From Motacilla alba alba (Eukaryota; Chordata; Aves; Passeriformes; Motacillidae), in NCBI RefSeq assembly GCF_015832195.1, contig NC_052019.1:44953016-45017015 (forward strand): 64,000 nucleotides of DNA. Direction: 5' to 3'. Positions 15,348-57,796 of this stretch are shown here, piece after piece. The translations under genes and the position numbers were made by a program. Each line of letters begins with the position of its first letter. Position 1 is the first letter of the stretch. The notes below the pieces were generated by a model that did not search any database, was not told the origin of the DNA, and saw nothing but the letters and a program-made list of their open reading frames with translations.

Positions 15348-17251
15348 GAAATGCGGGCAGGATGAAGAATTTAATCATTAATCTCCAGGATCAAGAAGGA
15401 CCCTAGTCCAGTACTTCATCTCCTAGCAAAAATCTGACATGCATAATAGAAATTTTTTAACAAATGCTTTTAGTGGGGTTTTGTCTTCATTCACAGGCAA
15501 ACAAGTGCCACCTATATCCAAATATCATTATTCCAAATATCATTAGCCTTTTCTGTCAAGTCCTTTTCCACTCAATGGGCCGAGTGCTCATGAATTGTAA
15601 AAAAGCAACAAGTCTTCAAACAGAAAACATGCTTTGGTGCTTCGTTTTCTCATGTTATCTCATAGTATAAAAATCCTTATACAAATGTTTTTAGCCATTA
15701 AGAACTTCTGAAATGTTATTTTAGAGTGTAAGGCATTCAAGGATTGATGTCTGCTCCATGTCTGGAGAAGACTGGAGCAACAGTTGTTCAGCCAGTTTGG
15801 AGCCTGCAGAAAAAAAATCTTTTTTTGCTGAATATGTGTCTGTAGAGAAAGCATCAATCCTTGACATCAATTTAAGAGTTTTCTAGGAAACACTTATGGA
15901 TAGATGTTTTATTTCCCTCTTGGTCGTTCTCATGGATGCAGCACCTCAGGAGTACGCAAAATCTCTTTTAATTTTTTAATTTTGCTATTATTTCAGGGAT
16001 TTCAGAGACCCTTCCTCCCTGCTACCACAGGACCCAAATTGCATTTGGGTCATTGAAAGAAATTAAGCATGATCTTGAAACTGTCCATGTGGGAATATTG
16101 TATTGAAGTGACTGTGGGGAAATAGAGAGTGAGCAGGAGGTGGGCTCAGGGCTTTAACCTGACATCCCCTGCTCTCTAGAAGTGCTTTTTCAAAGAGGTG
16201 GAGTTGGCTGATGCATATTTGCTGCTAAATGTTCAATTAACCCCTTGCCTCAGGACCACAGGGCGTCTTTGTGGTGGCCAGAAACAGAAGAGAATTGGCC
16301 CTTGGAGGAGGCAGGTGGTTTGGGAAAATGTGCTTCTAGCTTTTGGCCATCTTCATGTCACTGTGGGCCTTATCACTCTATTTAACAGTCTTTTGGATGA
16401 TGAAGGTTTTATTTTTTAAACTCCCTTTCTCTGTGTCCATTTTTTGCTTTGAAAAAGCTTACTCTTTTATGGGACTAAGAAAGATGTAACTCCAAAGGCA
16501 GTCATAAAACTGAAACTGTCAAAATAAATACTCAAAGATATCTGTGACAATGGTTTGAATATAATAACTGTTAGTAATTGGTAACTATCTATAGGAAAAA
16601 ACAGAGTGTTCAATGATTTCTTTGCACCTTTTTTATAGACTTCTCTAAACGAGGGTTACGTGGAAATATTGAAATTATTGTGCCGTTTCAGTGACTGAAA
16701 AGCTGTGAGGAAATTGTATTCTTACTGCATGGGATGTGATAACAATAACAGATGAATATTAATATTCTTCAGAGTATTTTCAGTGGTGTTTCCTAGACAG
16801 ACATACATATAAAATAATTTTTCAAGGGAGCATATCCATGGCTGCAACTGATAAAATGTTGAGAGCTCTGCTGAAGTCAGTGGAGCTGGGTGTTATATAT
16901 CAGCTGGGAGTCAGGTTGTATGGTATGGTTTCTGTACTCTCTATGTCTTATATTCACTGGGTGCAAAAAGCCAAGAGGAATCCTCCTTCTAGAAAGAGGG
17001 CTTATTGTTCTGCTTGGTGAATTCAACACAAACAAAATTCTCAAACTTTATAAATGCTTTTAAATTGCTCAAAAGATTTTCTTGGTCAGTGATATTGCAA
17101 GAAACATATTGCTTTGGAGGCGACCTAATTTGAATCTTTTCTGAATTGCTTTATGATTAGAGCAGTCACATGCTGAGGGTAGGACCCCATTAGTGGGTTT
17201 AAATCATCTATTTACTTCTGAAAACACGCATTGTTATGAGCTCTGCTGAGT

Positions 17252-17316
17252 ATTCCCCTTTTTTTTTTTAATTTTTCTTTTTTTTTTCTTTTTTCTTTTT
17301 TTTTTCTCTGTTGCAG
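17252..17316 (+). promoter_or_regulatory. SLC20A2: Extended polypyrimidine tract and acceptor of exon 2
   Basis: About 60 nt of nearly pure T with scattered C, plus one AA interruption, precede ttgcag at 17311-17316. It is far longer than a typical tract (about 15-20 nt). It should make a strong acceptor and a multi-site target for pyrimidine-tract proteins such as PTBP1 or U2AF2 (inference). Confidence 0.75.
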
Positions 17317-48534
<31,218 letters not shown>

Positions 48535-48957
48535 GGAGCTTCCTCTGCTGGGAAAAGGGGAAATGGCCGAGCTACTACCGATGGGAGAGGCGTTCCCGTG
48601 AAAGAAGCAGTCAGAGAGGATCCATCTTCCATACCTAACTTCTTATCTACTGTACATAACAATGTGTCATATTGGTGACATGGTGATGTGGTGCCATTTC
48701 TTATATATTAAAGAAATATATATGCATATAGTAGGTAACAATACCTAAGTTATATCATCAGTGGGGTGAAAATAATTGCCTAGAACTTAATATTTAGTAA
48801 AATTTGTACATAGTGTATCATTTTGGTGGCTATTTTTTAATCTTTTGAAGAAGAGTATGGATTAGGAAATGTTTCTTGTCCATTTGATATAAGAAGAAGC
48901 GAGGTACAGGACTGCGTAATACATGACTTTTTTAAAGCTATTAAGATACTGGAACAA

Positions 48958-48963
48958 AATAAA
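48958..48963 (+). promoter_or_regulatory. SLC20A2: Proximal poly(A) signal AATAAA
   Basis: AATAAA lies 424 nt after the stop codon. A GT-rich element (ttttcgtgtgtc) about 50 nt downstream could act as the downstream element. Confidence 0.6.
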
Positions 48964-49417
48964 ATGTGCAGAAGTGCTTTTCATAAAATAACTTTGTTCA
49001 TATCATATTGATTTTCGTGTGTCATAGCGTGATGGTTATGGCTGTGTAAATACTTATGAACAGTAACTTTTAAATGGTGCATTTCCCTTATATATTTTGG
49101 ATAAGAAAGTTTAGGAAGTACCAAAGAAGCAGGGGAATAGCTTGCCGATATTATGTTGTTGTCTCCACGTGTGTTGTGTTTCCCCACCTCTGATTCAACG
49201 TTGTTTCACCAAGCTCCGGCCAGTGAGGCTGGGATAGTACTGTTCATGTCTTAATGTAATTTAAAAAAAAAAAAGCGCACACAAAAAATTAGTTCTCGTA
49301 CTTAGTAGGCAGCCCATGGCTCTCCACATTAGCTGATAGTAGACTGACTTCATTTTGTGGGTTGATACTTGACCATCTCACTGCTCACCTTCTACCTTTC
49401 CCCTTCAAGTCTCAGCT

Positions 49418-49575
49418 CCCGGTTGCCCGGCTCTGGATCCCTGCGGGAGGACAGCCCGTCAGCCTCCCTGCTTCTCTCCATGCAGACACAAGCACACACT
49501 CTCAGGTACAGGAGCGGGGCCGTGCAGCGCACGGTGCCCCCGCGTACAGAAGCGAAGGGCAGCAGCGGGCGGGAG
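49418..49575 (+). other. CpG-rich patch in the SLC20A2 3' UTR
   Basis: About 160 nt with many CpG dinucleotides (gttgcccggct, ctgcgggagg, gggccgtgcagcgcacggtg, cagcgggcgggag) within an otherwise CpG-poor region. It lies between the two poly(A) signals. Confidence 0.6.
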
Positions 49576-50017
49576 AGGGCTCAGCCCTGGATTTGTGCTT
49601 GGAGGTAATGGGTGCCCACGGGAGTGCTGATCCATGCAGGGGAGGATGTGAGCAGGTGCTGTCTCCGCCCTGGCAGGTCCCATGCCAGCCACAGCCAGCC
49701 AGCCTTCTGCTGTGCTGCCTACAGCAAGGAGGGGACGGGAGCCTGGCCCTGTGTGGATGGAGGTTGAATGGTAACCAGCATTTGGGATGAGATTTTTTTT
49801 CACGGCAGCTCAGGGGAAAATGGCCAGCTCTGTCCCCTGCACGCCTTTGGAAAGCACATTTGAGTGAAGGTTACTGATTTATGCGTGGGAGGCAAAGGGC
49901 AAGGGGTGCCCAGAGGAGGTTGGGAATCTATTACTGTTTAAATGCTGCTAAAATTTTGATAAAATGTTCTTGGTACTCCATTGTGATTTTTCCATTGGTC
50001 ATTCATACCAAATTTAT

Positions 50018-50023
50018 AATAAA
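50018..50023 (+). promoter_or_regulatory. SLC20A2: Distal poly(A) signal AATAAA
   Basis: AATAAA is followed about 25-45 nt later by a T/GT-rich stretch (gcgtttttggagtgtta), the classic spacing for cleavage near 50040. Confidence 0.6.
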
Positions 50024-53000
50024 AACATAAACAGCCCCTATAACTGCCTCTTGCGTTTTTGGAGTGTTACTCAGCTGTAATGGGAAGGCTCCCCAGGCAG
50101 TTAAAGCCTACTCCTTGGCATCTGCCACCCTTTGTCCTTTGTGTGCTGTGGTCAGTGGGATCAAACCATGCTCTGTGTGGTGCTGACAAAACCTCCCTTT
50201 TCTTCCTGCTGTCCTGGCAGCCCCAGTGCCCAGCCTCGCTCTGCCCGGGCTTGGCTCACAGGCGTCTCTCGGTCGAGGTTTGGGAGCTTGTGGGCTGCTT
50301 CAGACACATTCCCTGGGCACTCGCTGCCTCCAACTGCCTCCCTCCCTCTGGCTCTCTTTCTGGGGCTCTGGAAGCATCCCTATTGCCATGGCACCGTGGT
50401 GCTCGGTTTCCAACCCCTCTGAAACCCTAGAGCTGTGGTATAAATAGTGCTGGCAAATGGGCGGGATGGGTGGGCAGCAGATGAGTGACCAGAGCAGTCA
50501 GTAAATGCACAGAGAAAATTTGGGACCTGTGGAAAAGGGTGGAAGAGCTCACCTTATCTTAGCACTTGCATAAAGAAATGCCTGCCCGGTGGCCCAGCAG
50601 CTTCCCACCTTGTTTTATCTACAGAGGCAAACCAGAGTTCCCTCACCCCGGCGGCAGGGACGCAGCTGCCACCCTGCCAGACACAGGCAGCATGCAGAGG
50701 GCTGTGCCAGCTCTGGGGGTATGTGATAATCCCCCAGCACACACAGCTGGCTGTCTGTCAACACACACATATATAAATAAAGCTGCTGTGAGGGAAATGG
50801 CTGGCAAGGAAGCATCTCCAAAATATTCCTGCCCCAGCTACAATAACCTTCACTGTGGAGGGAGATGGAGAATCCAAAGCGACTTTCTTCGCACCACAGA
50901 GGTGTCCTTTGCCACCCCGGAGAAGCAGAATCTGCACAACTGGTGAAACATGGTGCAAACATGGGCACAGTTAAAACTCCCTTTGCTCAGGCAGCAATCA
51001 AAATAGGTCTATTTTCAGCTCAAGAGTTGGTGGGGGGGTTGCATTTTTTCAGCAGTGTGGGAGCTCAGTGGGGCTGGAGAGCTGAACTTGTTCAGCCAAG
51101 GCCTATTTAACAAGCAGATGCTGATAGACCTTGACAGAGACACGGGATCTTGGTGCCCTGCAGGGCTGCCCTGTCACCTGACAGAGCTCTTCCCGCCGTG
51201 GTTCACAGCCATCAGGGCTGCAGCCCTCCTGGGCAGGACACGGGACAGCATGGCTGTCACCAGGCAGACCTTGCTGCGTGCTGGGGAGAAGAGTGCACAA
51301 CCGCTGGGGCTGCAGGAAAAGTGAACACAAGAAACAGATCAGAAGAGAGACAGAAGGCTGATGGAAATATTTATTACAAGCAGGAACTGTTTTAGCTGAG
51401 GAAATGCAGTCTGAATTTCAGAAACCAAAAAGTGTCTACTGGGCCTCATAGACCAGTGGTAAGTCTTTGACTGAAAGCAGCCTGAGGAGAGTCAGCTGGC
51501 AGAGAGAAGGTGCTAATAGACTAATTACCCTCATCAGCCTCTCCTCCTGCCTCTAGTTTTCACCCCACTACCAGATTTCATAGTTTGCCCTGGGAGTTGC
51601 TTTGCCTTTGCATGTCTGATGGTCGCTGGGACGGTGCTGGGATATGTTATTGCCACTAGCTCTGCTTGTGCTGGGGAAGTTGCTGTGGCATGGTGACCTG
51701 TGCATCCTGGTCTGTCCTCTCCAGCAGAGCAGCCCTGTTTTGCCAGCTCCTTGCTGCTGGTCTCCCACCTCCAAGGTGAGTGCCCATGACTGCTCTGACT
51801 GGCTGAACACCCCTTGGAGCAAGAGCTCCGCCCGTGCCACTGGAACTGAGGTTTGTTCTGGTGTTGGTCACTAAGTGCTCCTTGTGGGGACATGTGAGGT
51901 GAGAGAAGCCAGGAGATGCAGTGGGAAGGTGCATGGGGCAGGACAAAGCAAAGGCACAGGGGACTTTGTTTGTGGTAGAGAGACCTGGGTTGCTTTGAGA
52001 GATATCCCATCCCAGGCCTGGGACCTAGGTGCTCCTGGTCTGCAAGATGATGCTGATGGACAGATCCACATTTTTGGAGGGCAGAAGAGTGTTTGAATTA
52101 GTGTCCTGTGCTTTTACTTCTCTAGAGAAGGTAGATGATGGGGAAAGTGGTTTATTCTGGTTTTGGGTTTCTTTTTTTAAAGTTTAAGGACCCTTGGTTT
52201 TGTGTTCCTCCTTTTGTGGAGCTTGCTTTAGTGACACTGATGATTGGTTTGATGGAGCATGGACTCCACCTGCTGGTTACCAAAAAGAAGTCTGACCTGG
52301 AGTACGATTTTTATTGCCAATGTGAAGATTTGTGAGCTTCTTTTTCTGAGTAGTAAAGCAGAACAGGAATGAATTATGCGTATCAAAAATGTGCACTGTG
52401 CTCTTTCCACGTGAAAATTGGAAGTACAAGCATGTAGTTATTTGTAATTTAGTTATTATAAATAACTAAATCTTGCACGCTCAGTTTAATTTCCAATATC
52501 TTAGGTTCTAGGAGAAAAAAGTATTGCTGTTGCACTGAATTAAATTGTATTTCATACTGATTGATACAAGAAGACTTTTCTTCTACTTGTCTTGCAAAAG
52601 GAACCAGTATGTCACTTGAGTTCTTAAAACTAGGCTTTTGTTTTTGGGGTTTTTTTTTTTTAGTATCACTGAACTTCTGCAGTGCTGCTATTTTAGCCCT
52701 GTATTGACAAGCAAACACTTTGTCCAGGGGTAGCATTGGTCTGAAAGATTTTATAAGCGAATTACACCACTTAGTCAACTAATTGTAATTTTCAAAGGGC
52801 TATTATTTTTCCGAAGTGAAACAGTATTTTTAACTTGTACAAATATGCTGTGCTGCTACCAGCTTTCAGGTGCAGAGGTTTTTTTGTGTGAGAAGGTGAA
52901 TGTAAATAACAAAAGCTTGTTTCCTTCCTTAACTGCAGCCAGCTTCAAAACAAAGTTAGAGCCTGGAAACCAAGCACAAACAATGTCTGAGTTTCATGGC

Positions 53001-53173
53001 TCCTCGCATCTGCCCCAGCTGACATCAAATAAACATCCAACCTCAGGAAGATGACTTCTTATCTGATAAACCCTAAGTTCAAGGATGTGACATGTGCTAC
53101 TGCAGTGCAAATATTTACTGTAGATCATTATTCATTGCTGCACTTCAGGAAGAGAAAAAGGAGTGGCGGGTGT

Positions 53174-53205
53174 CCAGCTGATGGCCAGTCCAGCCGATGG
53201 CCAGT
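53174..53205 (+). repeat. 16-bp tandem duplication (one mismatch)
   Basis: The unit ccagctgatggccagt is followed directly by ccagccgatggccagt. Confidence 0.9.
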
Positions 53206-54279
53206 CCTCTTCATTGTCCAGCTGCAGCCAGCCCCTGGGTGGATCTTCCCTCATGATGGCACAGTGCATGCCAGTGCCTTTGCAGCTCATGCAGCTTATA
53301 GAATTCAAGCTGCTGCTGGAGACCTTGTTCCTGGTCTCTCATTGTAAGGACAGCTGGGGTTCTCTGCCTCTGAAAGCTGACTTCCTTCACTAACTAGGGA
53401 TACCCCACCAGTCCATATCCTTCCCCTGGCACGAAGGGAGAAAATGTTTGTACTTGCAGATCAAGTTGCCAGTGTCAGGGAAAGGTGAGGAGGGTGTAGT
53501 ACACTGCTCTTATGTGAAACAGGAAGATGGCTCTGAGGGGAAAGCACTAAAGCATTTTTGGATGACATTAAAACTGCTTTCTGACTGTGAGAGGATTTAT
53601 CATCTTTTTTGCTGGAGGGGAAAAAATATAGAAAGGTTAATCTGAAAATGTTACCTTGCTATCTTGATGTACTTTGTCATGGATCATTTTCTCTTGATCT
53701 TGCAAGACAATGTTGAGAATCTTTTTAATTCCTATGGAAAACAGGCGCACCTGGAACTGCCCAAAGTTTCTGGTAAGAATAATTTTCTGTATGCCTGATT
53801 TTTCCACTCATTCTTGCTTCTCATGGAATCCTGGTGATCTCTGTAATGGAAATTGCATGTGACATGTCTTTCACACTCATGGGCTTATCAAGGTAAAGCT
53901 GACAATTCCTCTCTTCTCAGTCTCTGACTCTGCACGACAACCTGCAGTAAGTCTTGGCTGCTTTCTGACAGATGACTGCTTCTGTTTCCCGTGAGAACAA
54001 GGATGCTTTGTTGCGCTGATAAAGTGCCTGTCAGTGCTGGGGTCAAGTGCTGCTCAAAATACACCAAAACCAATGTAGAACTGGGACAAGAAATTATGAA
54101 AGGGAGAAAGGGAACTTGAGGCTAGACCCAAGGACCATGAGGAGCTTGGTCACTTTATGGGGATAATGTCACAAATTCAATTCTGTGGACAAGGTTTGGA
54201 TGGCAGACAAAGATGAATGCACCTGGATTTTTTATGTCACAGTCATGTGCTGCTTTTGCTGTTTTCCAAAGCTTTAGAT

Positions 54280-54294
54280 TTTTTTTTTTTTTTT
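54280..54294 (+). repeat. T15 homopolymer
   Basis: Fifteen consecutive T residues in the downstream flank. Confidence 0.9.
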
Positions 54295-55571
54295 GTCTAA
54301 GCACTTAGAACAACTTGGATGCAGAAATCTGTGACCCGAATCTTTGAGACAATGATTCAAGAGCTACATTATGTAAAGGTTGGCTAAAAACCTTTCCATA
54401 TATTTGGGTTAAGGTTTCTAAGTACTGCAGAAAGAGGTTAGAAGGCTTTTGCAGGCTGTTCTTTTCCTTAAAACACTGTCCTTCCTATTCCTATCCCAAA
54501 TAATGTTCATTAAGGCAGTTTCCCTTCCTTTATGAAGGCTGGAGTAAATGCTTTTGGATACCTTTTGAAGAAAATCTCCCGGATTCACATTATTTGTCAT
54601 ATGTATTATGGCAAAGACTTCTTACTTGTTTGCTTCATCCTTTCATTTCAGATAGTTTGCACCAAATAAAGACATTTCCTTTGTTACTGGAAATTACTCC
54701 AGATCCCCTTTGCACAGGAATGTACAGAGACAAAATTTTCTAATTTGGAAGAACCAGTAACAAATATGAGGAATTTGAAGATAGTGTTGATAAAAAGCAC
54801 TAGTACCAGCATAAACAGAAAGGATAGAAATAAATGAGGTGGGAAGGGTATACTATCAATACCAAAATAGCCTTCAGAGATCAAGAGGTTGTGGCTGAGA
54901 CAAAGAATGGCAGAAACACAAGCTGCTGATCCAAAACCAGAAGAGGAGCATTGCTACAGAGATGCTAATGGCCTTCCTCAAAATTCACCAGCTTTAAGGG
55001 GCCTGTGTTAGAGTAGATTCAGCTGGCAATCTGTTGGTTTTATTCTCATGCCAACATTAGCTCTAGGGCAGAGGTGGCTACTGACTTTTCCCATGATGGG
55101 GCATAGAGAGACAGTCGCAGAGCAAACTGAGCAGTCTTGCTCCTGCCCTCATTATCCTCCAAGCCACCAGGGTGCTTGCTCTTATTCTGCTCAGCCAGTT
55201 TCAGAAGCACTGCTCAAGAACTAAATTTCCACTTAATTTAATTGAGAAAATGGCTGTAGGGCTTTTCTGCTGTCATTGCTTAGCAGCTATTTTTCCTGAA
55301 GCTGTAATTATCACAGGCAATGCCATTCAGTGGGTAATGGAGGAAGTCAGGACAGGAAATACTTCAAAACCTCTCTCCGAGAGGCTCTCACTCGGAGATG
55401 TTGGAGTTGCAGATACAGCTTGTTTACATCCTCCATTAAGGTTCTGCATATAAAGAGCTAATAAATATTATAGTGCATTTTTCACAAAGTCATAAAATCC
55501 ATCAGACCAGCAAGTTGTTCTACCTGTGGTCTATAACCATCTGCAGCATTTACTGATGTATTGATAACCCT

Positions 55572-55645
55572 CCAGCAGTCCCCGGCAAATGTGATAACTT
55601 AGATGACCTTTAAGGCCCCTTCCAACACAAAATATTCCATGATAA
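55572..55645 (+). mobile_element. CR1 LINE 3' end fragment, plus orientation
   Basis: It contains the CR1 tail words tagatgacctttaaggcccc and ttccaacacaaaatattcca. About 70 nt are recognisable, and it is more diverged than the copy at 20798. Confidence 0.75.
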
Positions 55646-56942
55646 CAATTTGCACTCTTATATGGCCCACTGGAGTTTGTTTCTTTGATACCTAGTTGGG
55701 TCATAATTATATTACTTGGAGGACAGAAATTAATTTCCATTTACAGTTTAGTAAGAAATGCGATTGACAAATCTGCTACAAACCTTCTCATAGAGGGCAA
55801 GGAAAATTTCTCATCCTTGGGGAGAAAGTCTTAGTAAGGCAATGACAAATTTTTTTACCAAATCAACTGAAAAAAAAACCCCCTAATTATCCAGGTATGA
55901 TGTGGGATAAAAATTGCAAAATACAGGGCTTTTTTTTGTATAATTATTTTGTACACCCTGCTTTTTTTTACTCAATACTCCAGTGGTGGATGCTTTAATC
56001 AATTAAGCAGGTATGTTCACGATGCAGAAGAAACTAAATGAAAGAACTTCGGGCAGGATGTGCTGCTTGACTTGTGCTGCCTTCAGCATGAGGTGTGCTA
56101 ATGCAAGTGTGCCATCAGTTGGTAGAGAAAGAAAGAACTTGACAAAGAACTGAGCCTCCAGCTCAAGCCTATGAAATAGGGGAGACCAAGTGTCCCCTAA
56201 AATGCCACCTTTTTATCTATCAAAAACGAGTGACAACTATTGATGTGCCCCCATAACACTGAGTGGGAAAGAGCTCTATGGCTGGGCTTACTGGGGCTGT
56301 AGCTACAAGGACAAATGTCTCTGGATCCAGCAGGCTTTGAGGCTCTTAAGCTTATATAAAGTTTAGCCTTTTTAGAGTCTGACAAAGACTCCAATTGCCA
56401 CGGAGAGGGGTGTGTGTCCCACCTGACAGAACCAAGCAGCTGCCTCCCTGCTGAGGAGCAGCAGGACCTGTTCCTGCATATGATACTGATTCAAATGCAG
56501 CTCAGTTCAACCCAGAAGGGAAACTGCAGCTGTCACTGGGACCTGCTGGTGGTGCATGGCTGGTGGAAACCTGTACACAGCTATGGGGACATCAGGAGAT
56601 CCTCCATCCTCCCCATTGCATTGCTTCCAGCATTCCAGAGCAGGTGAATTTGGCTCAGAAATGTCACATTGGGGTCAAGGATTTAAAAGGATACAGCCAG
56701 GCTGTGCTAGTTGGTCTGGAGTTTGCTGCTACTGGAGTTGTGTCAAATAAGGGCCATCAAAGCTGCAGGCAGTGTTGGAAGCAGAAATCCCAGTGGCAGA
56801 GGAGCAGCAGGATGGACACTGCCTCTCTTCACTGCCTTAAAAATGATGAAGATGGCTTAGATGAGGTTTTAATTGAATTTACCTTTTCCTTTCATCTGCC
56901 CTCAGGCAGCTAGTAAGGCTTTTCCAAACTGGCCAGGTTTAG

Positions 56943-57388
56943 GGCTCAGAAACAGTTGTGATTTTGAAGTCCTGTGTTTCACAAATTTGAAGCCAGACTC
57001 ATCTGCGGCAGTTTAAAGTTTTGAAAACTGATATCAAGTACTATGTTTTACTTCTTGAAAAACTGTCATGAAGTCCTACATTGTTGAGGCTTGGAAACCG
57101 GCTCATTTGGGCAGTTTTAGGATTAGCAAATTGGAGACCAAGTTCTGCACTGTTGAGCTTGGAAACAGACACCAAGTCATGTGTTTTTTGGGGACTTGGA
57201 ACTAGACTCATTTGGCCAACTTGGAGGCCAAAAACCTGAGGCTAAATCCTATGGTTTGAGAAATGGGGATTAACTGGTGCAGCTTTGGAGCTTGAAAAGA
57301 GGTTTATTTGGTCAAATCTGGGGCTTGGAACACAGGAGAGCAAGTCTTGTGCTGCTGTGCTCAGAAGCAGAGACAGAGCCCAGTGCTG
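56943..57388 (+). repeat. Decayed minisatellite, about 35-bp half-units in about 70-bp units
   Basis: Imperfect units begin with cttggaaac or similar at 57090, 57160, 57197 and 57325. They alternate a form continuing with gactcatttggccaacttgg and one continuing with acaccaagtcatgtgttttt. Similar phrases (aagtcctacattgttgag, caagttctgcactgttgag, caagtcttgtgctgctgtg) recur. Divergence between units is high. The array seems to resume at about 57527, after the SINE. Confidence 0.7.
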
Positions 57389-57526
57389 GCATATATATAG
57401 CTGGTGAGAGCCTGGTGCTGGTAGTGCCAAGCTTTTGGGTTTGATCCCTGTGTGGGCCACTCACGCAAGAGTTGGATTCCACGATGCTTGTGGGTCCCTT
57501 CCAACTTGGAATATTCTGTGATTCTG
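57389..57526 (+). mobile_element. tRNA-Ile-derived SINE with CR1 3' tail
   Basis: The head, about 57389-57459, aligns with a tRNA-Ile gene. It has agctggtgagagcctggtgc, a tagtgccaag stretch, a B-box-like ggtttgatccc and the 3' end gggcca. It then runs straight into a CR1 tail (gagttggattccacgatgct, gtgggtcccttccaacttgg, atattctgtgattctg). This composition matches the tRNA-Ile/CR1 SINE described from zebra finch (TguSINE1), so it points to a songbird. The copy is decayed and no target duplication is obvious. A tRNA gene is excluded because the acceptor stem and anticodon arm are degraded. Confidence 0.8.
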
Positions 57527-57610
57527 CTTTGGGTCTGGAACCAGGGCCGTGCTGCTGTTCACAGGCTGGCGGCAGAGTCCTGACCCTGCATGTTTCTCAG
57601 CTCTGAGGCT
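57527..57610 (+). repeat. Continuation of the decayed minisatellite after the SINE
   Basis: The words gggtctggaaccagggccgt and gctgctgttcacaggctgg resemble the unit at 57322-57360 (gggcttggaacacaggagag, tgctgctgtgctcag). This suggests the SINE landed inside the array. Confidence 0.5.
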
Positions 57611-57774
57611 CCCTGGCTGATCCTGGGGAGGTCTGGGGGCAAAAGGCAGTTCCCAAGTCTCCACGCAGCCCAGTGCCAGCGCTGTTCCGATGGCTGGAGG
57701 AGTGGGGGCTCAGGGCAGGCCTGAGCAGATCTGAATCCTGGCAGCTGCTGGCTGCCTTCCCCCAAGCCTTCTGT

Positions 57775-57796
57775 CATCATCATCATCATCATCATC
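57775..57796 (+). repeat. (CAT)7 microsatellite
   Basis: Seven tandem CAT units are followed by a C-rich stretch; likely polymorphic. Confidence 0.95.

Larger units (their letters stand above)
1..17316 (+). other. Intron 1 of SLC20A2 or upstream flank; no exon recognised
   Basis: No CpG island, conserved protein segment, RNA gene or clear promoter is seen. The noncoding first exon therefore probably lies before the window. All open frames here are short and resemble no family I know. The stretch 9830-10900 is AT-rich and low in CpG. A 15-bp unit is tandemly doubled at 15517-15546, and a possible MIR remnant lies near 15290. Confidence 0.6.
48535..50040 (+). other. SLC20A2: SLC20A2 3' UTR (two candidate ends)
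   Basis: AT-rich, non-coding sequence follows the stop codon. Two AATAAA signals give a short UTR of about 450 nt and a long one of about 1.5 kb. It contains an A12 run near 49263 and an unusually CpG-rich patch at 49418-49575. The ends are inferred from signals only. Confidence 0.7.

Noticed and set aside
51534..52010. Minus-strand open frame of 158 codons
   Set aside because: No recognisable family, low-complexity composition, no splice or promoter context; long frames of this size occur by chance in GC-richer stretches.
55172..55453. Plus-strand open frame of 93 codons in the downstream flank
   Set aside because: No similarity recognised, and no adjoining exons or consensus splice sites that would extend it.
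57389..57459. Functional tRNA-Ile gene
   Set aside because: The 5' acceptor strand and anticodon region are degraded and it runs directly into a CR1 tail, so it is the head of a SINE.
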